Shown one piece after another: positions 11,090-23,400 of a stretch of 64,000 nucleotides of DNA; the first letter of the stretch is position 1, and each line of letters starts with the position of its first letter. Where the stretch lies: positions 197,173,553 through 197,237,552 of the forward strand of contig CM048552.1 in NCBI GenBank assembly GCA_026413225.1, in the 5' to 3' direction. Below the pieces are notes generated by a model. That model saw nothing but the letters and a program-made list of their open reading frames with translations. It was not told the DNA's origin and made no database searches. Source of the stretch: Otis tarda. Its lineage: Eukaryota > Chordata > Aves > Otidiformes > Otididae. The position numbers were made by a program, and so were the translations under genes.

Positions 11090-11240
11090 CACCAGAGACA
11101 GTCAGCTCCAGCGCCTGGCCCAGCCCCTGGCAATGCTGGACGTTGCCCACACTGCTGAGCCTGCACCAGGGGCCAGGAGCTCGGGAACACTCCCTGGCCC
11201 AGCTCCTTAGGCCTCTCAGTCCAGCTACTACTTCTGATGT
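11090..11240. other. GC-rich intergenic patch
   Basis: A 150-base GC-rich segment with partly inverted CCTGGCCCAGCCCCTGG and CCAGGGGCCAGGAG words, in AT-rich surroundings. Both reading frames of the minus strand are open for about 60 codons, which is expected from composition. May be a repeat remnant. Origin not recognised. Confidence 0.35.
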
Positions 11241-14200
11241 CCTCACAACAACATAAGAGTCTCAACAGACTTTATGTTTCTAAAAGCTGTGTCAGTCTAC
11301 AATGATTTTTTTTTTTTCTGGTGCTATGAAGCATAAATAGACCTTAATGCATGAAGATTTAACACAAACTCCCAAAATCTCAGGATCTTTTGTGGCAACA
11401 CGGCACCTTACTCATGGGTTGCGATTATAAGGATATCTTCTAACAAGATGCCTACAGGGAGAAACCTATATGATGTAATTGTCTTTACTGGTTTTGGCTA
11501 AATCCAGAAAGCAACCTGCAATGTGAAGCTGCCAAAAAAAATGTAGTAAATTTAGTGTACAGCCCAAGCAAGGGGCTTTAATGCTGTGAATTCTTGATGA
11601 TTTTAAGTTGTATTAAGCCAGCATTGTCACTAAATGAAGCTGTCCCATTCTTTTCCCACCTTCTGAGTTTCATTTCTGCCCTGGATCAGCCGTCTGACTG
11701 GCATCGAGTTTGATGCTTGTGCAGCTGAAGCAAACTGTAGATTTGATCAGGTTTTTGTTCAGTTACCTTTCAAGATATCAAGTACCTGATCCAATAAATT
11801 CACTGAAAACTTGAGGCAGATTAAGGACACCATGAAGCTATACTCTTTAACAGTACGAATTTATTTGCCTTTCAATACATGGTGTATCTGTCTTTTTGCA
11901 GCAGTAACATTGCAAAAAACCACTCAGACAAACTGCTCCAGGACCTACTAACTCGGGTTCAGGGGTTACTGGCCCCTGTTCGCCGGTTATAATCACTGTT
12001 AGTGTGTACCTTACCCTTGCTCTGGCAGTTTAACTGTTTGTCATCAGCCAGTAATTGGTGTGTTCAGAAAATGGTCTGAATTGAAAAAGTAATTCTCCTG
12101 TTATAATCTTTAAAAAGTAATTTTCTAGTATTGAATTCTGGACTGATCAGGTGTTCGGAATTTTCTACTGTCGTGCAGAGACCCTTCAGCTAGCTCAACT
12201 GCCACAAACAGTGAAGCCGCGTTTAACTACTCCTGTGAGAACTAACGGAACTTGTCAGCATACCTCTAAAAATTACTAAAGGGAAAGAAAATAAGGAGTC
12301 CATTTAAAATTAAAGCCTTTCTAATGCTTAAGCTTTCAAAATATTTTCTTTTTTTTAGTTGAAAATTTAAGAGTTGAGTAGTAATTGAAATTAATGGTAA
12401 CTAAATTTATTTTAAAGACAATTAAAAATTAAACAATTAAAGCCTCAGATCACGCTCTTCCTGTACTTGAAAATTCAAACTTCAACTGTTTAGCATTTTG
12501 CTGACTGGTCTGTGTTAGAGCCTTGAAACTCTGGGCTCATTTATCTCATCAACAGATACATATTGCACATTACTTTCCTCTGTTATCAAGTGTATGAACA
12601 GTATGGGTATTAGAATCTCTGTGTATTAGCTCATTATTTCCATGCTGTTAAAACCACACCTCTATAGCACTTTTTAACCTAAAGTTCTTCCAGTTAATGT
12701 TTCCTAACATAGAAACAGTAAATTAAAGAAGCCTTTTGTCTCTTGTAGGAGATTTAAAAATCAATTTTATGTTTGTGATCTCTGAGTTGGTGTGCATAAC
12801 CATATATAAATTACGTTAAGAGAACTCAAGTTAGAAAATAAAGTTTCTAGAGCTACTCTTGATGCAGTGATAAGTACACAGATCAGAATGTTTTCAGGGT
12901 TATGTTCTTAATGAGGTATTAATTAGGTAAAAGTCTTTTATAGAGTTATATTGAAAGTTTTTAAAAGATCTATTTCAAAACAGTTCTAAAGGCAGAAAAT
13001 ATTCTGTATAGTTCTGCTCTAAATATCAATTTACTATATAGTCTGTATTTAGTAAAGCAAATAAATAAATAAATTTACGTACAATTTGATAACAAACAAC
13101 GAATGGAAGAAACTCATTATGAATAATACATGTGTTATGAATAACGTGTATGTTGTAGTTTGGGTTTAAAAGACATTTGCAACAGGAAAATTATCTTGTT
13201 AACAGGTATTTTTACTATTAAAGGATGTCATTCCATCTAGTTTTGCTCAATCATGTTTTTGTAATGTATATGTTATTACTATTTACTTTCTGGTTCCTGC
13301 AGATAGCTTAAGAATTGGTAGTATTTGCATCAGACCATTTGAAAGACCACTTAAATTAACTGCACAAACTACTGGCAATAATCACCGTTTTAATTGTAGC
13401 ATAATTTTAATATAATCACTAGTTGTAATTACAGTGTACAAACCATTAGTTAGACCTCTAGATAAAAGGAATAAAGTTATTAAATTAAAGCTATCATTTG
13501 AAGGCATTATGCTTTCTGAACCATTTGGGTCATGGTAGCAATGTACCATAGTCCCTTACAAAAGAAATGTACTTTCTGGTTGCTCTGGTGAGCAAGTAAT
13601 GTATTAAATCAGTCTAATACTTAACAAATGTGAACTATGCCTCTGTTTTCATCCCATGCCAAAAGCTCAGGGTAGGACACTCTGATTTTAGAAGCATGCA
13701 ATTCCTTTATTTTCTGCAATGTGGAATTCACATCTCCTTCATATTCCACCTCCCTGTGGCTCACAGTTAATGGTCGTTATTTCCCTTTGTTTTTTACACA
13801 ACTCTTTTATACCGTCCTCCTCCTCCCTGCCGTGAACTCACCTCCTCTTCTTAGGTCGTAGCAGATTTCAGCTCCTCATGTGGGGCAGCAGAGGACCATG
13901 CTCAATAGAAAGAGACTAAAAACATGGAGGGACCAACTTTGCAGCTCCCAACACAAGTCAAGGCTGCTCCTACTGCTGTTAGAAAAAAGAATATATACAC
14001 TGGTGAGTGTGTATTTGCTCCACTTGGGCCTCTCCTGCTGCCAGTACAAGCCCTGCTTTTCATTCCCTTGTGGAGCCCAGGACACTTCACTGTATTGTTG
14101 GTTATAGGTTTCTGATGTTTCAGGGCTTAGGGTACCTTCTGTCCTTCCCATGTCAATTGCAAAAGAGGAAGCAGAATCACTGTCCCTTATTCATGGAGGC

Positions 14201-15244
14201 TGCAAGTTCTGGGCCTGAAAATTCTTATGCTATTACACAAAACCAAAACTTTTCTCTTTTTTTAAAATCCTATTTTCTTTCTTTGACTTACGCATCTGAG
14301 AACTTAATTCTTTATCTTTTCCTTTCTTCTTGCAAACTTCCCTCTTTCTCCACTTTTGATCTATTCAGTTTGGACTCCTCAGTGTGTCTGGTCACCACAA
14401 ACAATGGGGAACATGGCTGCTGTCATACCCTAATCAAATAACTAATGCAGAGCTATAAGGCTTTGTCACTATTGTGTGGATGATAATAGCATAGTTCAGA
14501 TTTCACTGCTACAGACCTGTTCTTTTGTTCAGCAACAGAACATAAAGGCCCTGTAATTGCTATTGTCACAACTGTGATCAGCTCTCAAAGCCCTGTAGTA
14601 ACACCTCCTGAAGAGTTTAACTATTTGTCTGTTTGTCTATCTGTGCTTTGTGTCTCTAATAATCTATTACTTAAGACAACTTAATGTATAAATATCATAT
14701 ATATAAATAACATATCTCAGGAGGTCAAAGGTTATTAAAATAACTGATAAGTACTTCCAGATGGGAGTCACAGTGAACTTGTTCTGAAAAACATGTTTCT
14801 AAAGCCCAGGAGACATTAATTTTGTCCTAGGAACTTATTTTTTTCTTTGAAGTAAAAACTTGAGTACACAAAATAAGTATACATTGATTGCTGCAGTTAC
14901 ATTTTGCCTGACAAGATCCTTGTGTTTGTACCACATGCTACGTCATGCCATTTTGAATTAGTCTTCAAAGGAGCAAATTTGTTACTTGCTACAGCCACAA
15001 AACAATGCTTTCTACACCAACCTGTCACCGAAATAGGGAATCAAACTCCTTAACACCAATGTAGCATTAAGAAGCAGGCATTCTTTGTTGTGGCGCCAGA
15101 TGCACAGAGGATCCTTCCACCTAGTGTGCATGCCAGTCTGGAAATCTGGACAGAATATATTTAGAGATTTCATGCATAATCATTAATAACTTTCAAAACA
15201 CTAATATATAATCATCAGATTTTGTAATAATCATTATAATATTC

Positions 15245-15480
15245 CCCACCCACTTGCGCATGCTCAGTCTTATGAGTCGAGGGTCTTCTGGTGGTCCCAG
15301 GGGTCATCAGAGTGCCCCTTCCTCGAATTTGCTGGTGGAACCCTGCCTTAAAATCTCCATATACTGTCTTGAGAACAGGTTGCATTGCTCCTTGATTTTC
15401 TGGCTCCAGAATGATGGCTCAGGGCCTATCTTCACAGCTGGTGTTTGAGGCCTACCTTTGTTCTGCCACTCTTCTTAATT
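15245..15480 (+). mobile_element. Possible LTR-like retroelement fragment
   Basis: Begins with a CACTTGCGCATGCTCAGT motif followed by GAGTCGAGGGTCTTCTGGTG, which reminds me of bird endogenous-retrovirus LTRs. No clear TG...CA ends, TATA box or primer binding site are visible, so this is only a candidate. A 64-codon open frame (15254-15448) has no recognisable product. Confidence 0.3.
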
Positions 15481-17242
15481 ACCCCAGACATGCTAGGCTG
15501 ACATCTAACAAACGAGATGTTATAACAGTTCTAAGACTCCCTATCCCCTCTAAGGACAAATAGATCTTGTATAAAATTTAACCTATGTGACTGCAGTTAG
15601 CAAGAATCACCTCATATTGATATTTAATTATCAAAAATAATATTATTCTAAAATTATACTGATTAAGCATTTGATGTCATGTAACAGGCTATGAGGAGCA
15701 GAACTGGCACAGCCAGGCATCCTCCATGCTGCTGTCCCACTTCCTTAAATCTTCCTGTGGCCCAGTTGTGGCCACTTTGCGCCACCTACTTTTCTCAGCT
15801 AGCGGCAGGTCTCAGGTTACATGGGTGGTGTTAAGGTTGGGAAGTCAAGGGGGTACTAGTTTGGTTTTCCACCTGCTGTCAGTTGAGTGTCTTTGTGAAG
15901 CCTTTAGGAATGAATACTTTTGAGCTCTCTGTCTCCTTGTTGAATGTGGTTGGAATTAGCAAAGTGCTAGTCAGGGGGAAGGAAGTATAAAATCATTATG
16001 TAAGTCTTTTATTATTTTTTTTCCCTGGAAACTAGAAGAAATGATAGCCAAAGAGGGGTTCACTGAATTTCATCAGTAACTATGAAATATTTATTCTGGG
16101 AACAAATGCATTAATTTTCAACTTTTTTTTTTTTTTCCAGAAAGACAAACACAAGAAAACTTGATGTATGTCTCAGCTCTATTAAGAGTATGGTAATATA
16201 ATTTACGATAAAAAGTAAGCATTTAAAATGTTAACTTTTGTTTATTTTCAGGAATATCCGGCATGATTATAGAGCAATATGCAGATGAGTAGGAACTACA
16301 CAGAAATAGAAAAAAATGAGTAATGCAGCATGCCAACAGGAACAGTAGATATTATAGAGCAGCCTAAGGAATTATGTTGATATTGTAATGTCATATTTTT
16401 GCACAGTTTTAAAGTTTTTGTATGAAAACCAAGGACAGCAAAAAAAAATATTTTTAATCCAGAATTCAAGAGGAAAGTATTTTTAAGAAGAATAAGGCCT
16501 CACTTAATGTGAAAAAGTATGGAATTAGCTTCAGATTTGAACTTTACTTTTGAATTCGTCTGTGCTGTTGTCAAAAACCAGAGAGCAATGGGGTTTGATG
16601 TGTTCTAGTACTATCTCTGGCCAGAGTGTGATGGTGTCTTTGCTCCTCAAAGGTGCCTGTGAATCCCAAGGCCCAGGCTCTCACAGGTGTTGCAGTTTCA
16701 TTGGGAGCTCACCTGAACGCTTTTGCTTACATGGCTATAGGGGTCTTTTTAATGTGAAGTGAAACCTTGGCCTTGTCCCATCCCAAAATGGGTATGACAA
16801 GCAGGCCTCTGTCTGGCAAAGGCTGACCCTTCGTCCTGCAGGTGACCATCCTGGCCTGCTACCTCTCAGTGCAACCCGAGGGTGAACACGCAGGGGCTGC
16901 CTTTCCACAGGGGCTAGAGCAACACTTCCAGCGTATCGAGGTCGTGGGGAAGACTCTGCTGATCCTGCGAGAGAAGGTGTCATGGCTGCGCCCCCGGCGG
17001 CCTGTGGAGGATGGGACGGGGAAGGAGGCGAGCGGGGACTGGGCTCAGGTGAGAGCCGCCGGTAGGAGAGGGCGGGCGGGCACACCTCTCCGTGCAGGTG
17101 TGGGCGCGGGCACCGAGAGCGGCTCTCGCCCGGCCGGGGGCGGGCACTCCGCGCGCCGGTTGTGGGCGGGCTCTTTTCCCGTTGGGGAAGCGAAGGCCGC
17201 GGAGCAGCTCAAAGAGCAGCTGCTGAGGGGCGCGGCGCTGAG

Positions 17243-17282
17243 CCAATCATAGCGCTCGTAGCAGGAGCCAATGGGGGCGGGC
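17243..17282 (+). promoter_or_regulatory. CRYL1: CCAAT-CCAAT-GC box cluster of CRYL1
   Basis: Two direct CCAAT motifs 25 bases apart, the second running straight into GGGGGCGGGC. This is a standard NF-Y plus Sp1 layout roughly 115-155 bases before the ATG, on the coding strand. Confidence 0.7.
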
Positions 17283-17395
17283 GTGACATGGCGGGAGCCG
17301 TGGGTGGGGAGTGGGCGGGCATTAAGGCAGAGGTGGTACTGGTGGTGGAGTTGTCGCTCCTCGTCTGGCGTCCCCCGCTCCCGGCCCCTGCAAGC

Positions 17396-17427
17396 ATGGA
17401 GCACTCGCAGGTTGCGATCATCGGCAG
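17396..17427 (+). CDS. CRYL1: CRYL1 exon 1, start codon
   Basis: The ATG at 17396 lies in a strong Kozak context (GCAAGCATGG, A at -3 and G at +4). It codes [10 protein letters not shown] and the first two bases of S11, then GTAAAG donor. The N-terminus is a few residues shorter than the mammalian protein but enters the first Rossmann beta strand correctly. The codon split after AG matches the T that opens exon 2. Confidence 0.95.
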
Positions 17428-20400
17428 GTAAAGTCTCTCCAGGGGAGGAGGTGCCAGCCGGGCTCGACCTCCGGGGGCTCCGGGAGCGGATGCCCGGGGA
17501 CGTGTGAAGGGGCTGAGGCGCCGTCCCGGCGAGGCCCGGCCTGCGGGCAGGTGGGTTCGCTGGCTCAGCGTGGCAGGCCGGGCGTCGGACGGCCCAGCGA
17601 GGTGCCAGCTCGGGGCAGCCGGTGGGTTTCGGCGTGGGGAGTCCGCGCTGGGGAGAGCAGGGCTGGGGCGGGGGGGCAGCGCAAGGGAGGGCTGGCCGGC
17701 GGCGGCTTCGTGCTGCTGCTGAGTCCGGGAACGCGAGGGGCAACACACCTGCCTGGCTCAGCAGAAAGACTGTCTTCGCTTAAGTCCCCGACAGCTCTGC
17801 GCTACTTAAAACCAAAACAAAGAAACATTGACAGCATCTCTACTCGAAGTCAGTCATCCTTTAGGTCTGAAAGACTGCTGCCCTTTTTCATTGCAGTGTT
17901 TTGTGTGTGTGAGTGTGAGAGGAGTGGAGAAATCTGAGCACAGCTTTAGTTAAGATCCTACTTGTCAACTATGTCAAGAAACTCTTAAGTTTCTCTGGGG
18001 CACTCCTGCAGTAGTACTTTCTTGATGCAAGATACGGCAGTATTTCTGACTTGTGTGGGAATGCGTTGTTTCATCCTCTTCTTGAGCTAAAGCTGAAGTT
18101 CTCTTATTTGAACAAAAACCTGGTGGGGAGAGAAAAAAACCTGCCAGACAGTAACAGCCACCTACTTGCCGCTGTAACTCTATGCTAAAAGCGTGGTCTG
18201 ACACAAACTTTATCAGTGAGACCACTTGAGGTCTCGGGACACGTGTCTCGATGCTGTCATAGAATCACTGCAGTTGGAAAAGACCTCTGAGATCATAAAA
18301 TCTAACTGTCAATGCACCACCACCATGCCTACAAAATGTGACAATGACAAAGCTGGCCCTCACTGGTGGCTCTTGGGAAGCTTTTATTCACTGTAGGTGT
18401 GCGAAGGGTCAGGAGAGATGGACTTATTTTGTGCGCTCTGTAGTTCAAAACAAAAAAAAAAACCCCGCAATCCTAAAACTTATATTGAAGTAAAAGGAAA
18501 AAAAAATTTTTTTGGTCAAACACTGATTTAAGGAAACTTAATTTTAAATTGCAATTTGAAAGAGGTGATGCTAATTTATAAAGATCCTGGTAGCTCAGAT
18601 GTGCTTGTTTAAGTGATCCAAATGCTTTTATTTTAGAAGTACTTGTTACCCAAGAGGCTACAGTAGCTGACAGATCTTGACCCATACCTTTCCTTTTCTG
18701 TAAGTGTGCTTGTTCAGTAGTTTGCCTGAGAACTTCTGAGGTCTGGGCTTACTACAGCGAAGCTGTGTGTGTGTTTGTTATTTTAAATTGTAAGTTTTGA
18801 CTGAGAACTTACTGTCTACTTAACAACACTAAATACAAAGTTTCTTTTTTTTTTTCTTTTGTACCCGATTATTTCCACTGATTCCTACTGTTTCCTGAAC
18901 TTCCTGTTTTGTTCCTTTTTTATGTTTAAATTAAAGGCTGAACGTGTTCCTGTTTTTTCTTCCTTCTCATCTGCCCTATTCCTTTATGTCTGACTTTAAC
19001 CCCCATTTTAATCATCTATTGATACCCTTGTGGCCTTGCATTTGCCAGTTGCCAGAGGTTTTTTAAGTTTAATGCTAAAAGTACAGTGATCTCAGAAATG
19101 ACAGGAAATGCATGTGATAATCAATGCCCCTGCTGTAAGTTGTGGATATGGAGTTCTGCTTTTGTCTTTGTTATGGAGATATTTTTTTTTTGTGATCTCA
19201 GGTTACATAAGCTTACTATACTGTTCCTCAGTGCTTCTGTTTGAAGAGGCTGATGCCTGCTATAAATCTAATTAGGTTAAAACCTGCAGCACTTTGAGAT
19301 GTGGTAAAACCGTCAGCTACTGCAAGTTTCCTCTATGCATTTCTCAGTAATGTGACTTCACCAAAAGATGTAGGCAGACTGTTCCTGCATGCCACAAGCA
19401 TGGTGAGGTGCTTAATCTACAAATAAGGGTCATGCTAGAGGTCAGTACATGGAAAAGCAGTATCAACTCCATAGTTTCTGAGTTTCTTTTTTCCTTTTCA
19501 TGTGCTTATGGTACTTCCTGAATTGTAGAGGACCGATGACTTTGGTGACTGGGCCTTACATTTTCTGATTGTCTCTGGAGCAGGATTCCAAACTCTTGGA
19601 CCAATGGGCCAGTGTCTGTCTTTAGACTATCAACTGAACAGATGAGTTTTAAAATATATTAAAAAAAAAAACTCTTTAATGTAATTCCATGCACCAAATC
19701 CAGGTTAAGATAGCAGCTGACAAAACTGTTGATACTTGAGTCTAGTGTCTCAAAGTAGTGATTCCTACTGTTTTGAATTTTGCTGTCCTTTTTCTATTTT
19801 GTCTTTTTCTTCCTCATTATTTTTCTTCCAGTTCTCAGAGAAGCTGCTACAGAGCTAGCAAAGGATACTTCTCTGTTAAAGAGAGATTTGTTTCTTATCA
19901 ATATGTAACCAATCTTTTAATCAAATATTAAAGAGTCCAAGCTCTGTTTTCCTTCTTGCAATGTTTGTCAGACACCCTTCTCAAAATAATTATTTCTTTA
20001 TTAATTGGTTGATATTTATTTTCTTTTCAGTGGACTCATTGGTCGCAGCTGGGCTATGGTGTTTGCTGCTGGAGGCTTCAAAGTGAAACTTTATGATATT
20101 GCACAACAACAGCTAACAAGTGCACTGGAAAGCATTCGGTAGGTCACCTGACTTGAAATGACCAGGATTGCAATGAAATTGTGGGATTTCTGTAATTATG
20201 CATGAACAGCCACATCTTAATATTTAAGGGAACAATTAGATTTTAAGTTTGGAAGGTGTCTTTAACTTACAAGTATGAGTCCTGTTAAGATCAGAACAGC
20301 TATGCTCCCAGATCTTTCAATGACACTACTGAAGACCACTTCAATTCTTAAGTAATGATTTAAGAGCTTCAGTTTAGATCCAAATTCTTGAAATGATGCT

Positions 20401-23400
20401 TACTAAGATTAGGTTATGTATAGGCAAAGCTTAAAATATGTGAACTTAAGAGTTTTTGCATAGAAAGACAAAAAAGACTTTCAAAATGGAAGTAGGTTAA
20501 TATGGATTGCTGAGGAGCCTACTACAATTATTAGTATTTTATAGCTATGATTTTTTTTTTTTTAATTCTGGAAGAACAGATTAGTAGTTCCACTAATGAT
20601 GCAACTATGGATCAGTTACAGTAGAGGCTAGGAAGCATCTTTAGGAGTAACTTTGGGAGTGTGAACACAAGAACAATTGATTGCACTGATTCAGACCAAC
20701 AGTCCTTCAGCCCTTTACCCTGTGGCACTACGGCTAAAGCAGTATGCTTTTGGTAAAAGACAGAGCTACAAGTTCAAGTCCTAGCTGTCTTCTCCCCTCC
20801 CCAAACCTTCAGTGCCTAGAAGTTGCTTGCATACTCAGTAACTAATTGTATTTCTTCTAAGTATTTCTGTAACCTTCTCTTGAAGCTGCATAAATCCTTT
20901 TGTGACCTCCTTGCCAAAGGACTTTGTGTTCTTCAGGTTTATTGTTCACTGTGTGAAGAGTTTTGCCCTTTTGTTTGTTTTCAACCTGACTCCACAGTTG
21001 CTTTGTTTGGCCCCTAGATTTATGTTAGAAGGGACAGTGGCTGGTTGGATCTATTCACCCTCCTCTTGCTGGACCTGAAATACAGCTTTTTATATGCCTT
21101 TGAGAGAGAGATTGCATTTCTAGAGTGGTTTTGTGCACAGTCTTATGATGCCGTATCAGCTTTTAATTCTAAAGTTCAGTTGCTTCGTGATCAACATCAG
21201 CCTAAATGCATCAGCCCTCCCTTCGTGCTGCTTTGGTGTAAAACATGTCAGCTGCTGTGTGTCAGCTGGTACAGGGAATAAGCTGCACCTAAAAAAGGGT
21301 TGTGGCACGTTGCATTCTGATTGCTTTCTGTAACAAGGCTTACAGCAAGGAGGAGTGACTTCAGGAGCATCTTGTAGGTCAGTTCAGTTGTTGGAGGTTT
21401 GGAGTTAAACAGTATGTGATATCTAGTGAGATTTGCTAAAAAAGATCCCCCCCCCCTTTTGTTATCAAGCCTATCTTGTACAGTTTGTTTATTTTTTTCC
21501 CCTTTCCACAAACCTCTCTTTCCAGGTAGGTGTTAGTCAGACCGAACATCTCTATTGCTACACTGGATAGACAGACAGTGCTGTTTTTTGCAGAATTGCT
21601 GTCATAATGGTAGCCATTATGAGATTCTGGATTATTTTGGAGGGGCCAGTTTTACAGTCTACATTACTAAAGACAGCACTTGCCCCTAGGTTTTTTTTAT
21701 TTTTCTAATAGCAAAATGAGGACTTTAGCCTTTCAAGGTTTTTGGCTTGGAAGAGTGAAGCATAAAATGTCATGTGTAATAGGGTAGAGTGCCATATTGC
21801 TGTGTCTGTATTGTCCTGTGCCTGCATGTGCTGCCCAGTAAGAGTTCAAGGCAGGTTTTGCCTTTTGTATAAGGTATTCTTAGCTCAATTTATGATTAAC
21901 TTGTGTATCTTGGCTGTTGTAGCATCCTAGTTTAAAAGTCTAGTTTCAGGACAACATAGTCTTTGTGATAAGAATACAAGCTATGCAGTTTCTTCAGCCA
22001 GTGTTTTAATGATTGTATCTAGCAAAATACGGTCAGACTTGAACTTTTTTGCACTGATTTCATAGCACGCAACCTGCAGTGAGTCCCTTTGAGTTACTGG
22101 TGTGATACTTGTGTAAGGGCTGGAGCTTGAGTAGGTAATGAGGGCTCACAGGAGAGAGAGAGCAACTGTTGAAGCTAGCTGGTGGCTACTTCTCGGGATT
22201 TGCTTTCAAATAGCTAATACTTTTAAGGAAGTTCTTAGGCTTAGGGTTTTTGGTGAGATTTTCTTTGTTTTTAGTATTGAAAAGTGTTTCTTCCATTCTA
22301 GTCTGCAGTCCATGAATTTTTAGTGTATGGAGGTACTCTACATATTAGGGAGAAAGTGGAGCATACAGAGGACTGTTTGTAGTTTCCCTTTTCTAAATAA
22401 GAGAAGTATGATTTGAATAGTAAACATTACCTTAGCTCTAAAAGGAGGTGGTACTTAAACCAGAAATGATACTTAAGTATTTATTAACCATTTTATATGA
22501 TAAACTTTTAGTACATCGACTTGTAATTCATTCTGAATTTATATAAAGGGCATCTCAGGGCTCATTAACCTGATGAGTTCAACTCTCACAACAGTAGGTG
22601 AGCAGCAGGGGTGTGTAGTCCTACAAGAGGATTGGAATGAATCTGGGATGTACCTACAATGATCATGAGGGCCTGCATGCATCTGTATGGGAAAACTAAA
22701 ATGTACTCTGTAAATTTATTCAAAGCACTTGGTTATGGGTAAAAAAATAACATTAAAGTATGGAATTTGGATCTGCTGAAACAAGTGGAAATACGTATCA
22801 TGTTGTTACTGTATCAGTAGACCAGATAGAAAAGGAGAGCGTATTTACTAAGGCCTAACATGGTGTGATGAATTTGCTACTTATCTACCTGTTGCCAGAC
22901 ATGAGGCAGTTCGTGCCTTGACACACAAAATGACCAGACATTGGATTGAACTGGATGTACTGGTGGCATTATTAACCAGTGTCTGCTCTAACAGAACAAC
23001 CTTTTGTTCTGCTGAATAAACAAACTAATGGACAGCTTTATGCCACTCTTCACCTACTGAATACAGGCTGTAGTAACCTACCTTGGAAAACGTAACTTTT
23101 CATATCCAGTATGCTGTCTTCTGAGTCAGTGTGATTCTGGTTTGAATGCAAGATTGTTGAACTTTAAAATAATGATAATTAGAAAAATGAATAATATCCT
23201 ATTCCTGACAGTAATTCTAAAACATACGATGTAGAAATGCTTTAGTGCATGCCCCTCAAAAAGCCTTTACAATTCTTGTAATGTGTAAACTTTTTTCAAG
23301 TAGTCACTGTGCTGCTGTTCTAAACATAATTATGCTGCTGACAAAGCCTGATTTAATTACAGTGGAAATACTGTGTTTTTTTCCCCTATGTAACTGGTTC

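Larger units (their letters stand above)
8810..16830. other. Intergenic region between IFT88 and CRYL1 promoters
   Basis: About 8 kb between two divergent promoters. I see no spliced gene I can support. It holds a CR1 3' end (9376-9470), a short tandem (9531-9582), a GC-rich patch (11090-11240), very AT-rich DNA (about 12300-13500) and a possible LTR-like segment (about 15245-15480). ORFs near 13.9-14.4 kb overlap on both strands and resemble no known protein. Enhancers could lie here, but nothing in the sequence alone proves one. Confidence 0.6.
16840..17720 (+). promoter_or_regulatory. CRYL1: CpG island and promoter of CRYL1
   Basis: GC-rich, CpG-dense block that spans the CRYL1 first exon. 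Just upstream of the start codon are two CCAAT boxes (17243-17247 and 17268-17272) and a GC box GGGGGCGGGC (17273-17282), followed by GTGACATGGCGGG. There is no TATA box, so initiation probably falls about 17290-17350. ORFs of up to 233 codons on either strand here are composition artefacts, because they overlap one another and match no family I know. Confidence 0.8.

Noticed and set aside
13876..14441. Cluster of ORFs on both strands around 14 kb
   Set aside because: Five frames overlap on both strands, with no recognisable protein and no promoter signal. I could not support a gene.
17045..17748. ORFs of 233 and 179 codons on the minus strand over the CRYL1 promoter
   Set aside because: Same CpG-island effect. 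They are antisense to the CRYL1 promoter and first exon with no domain or splice logic.
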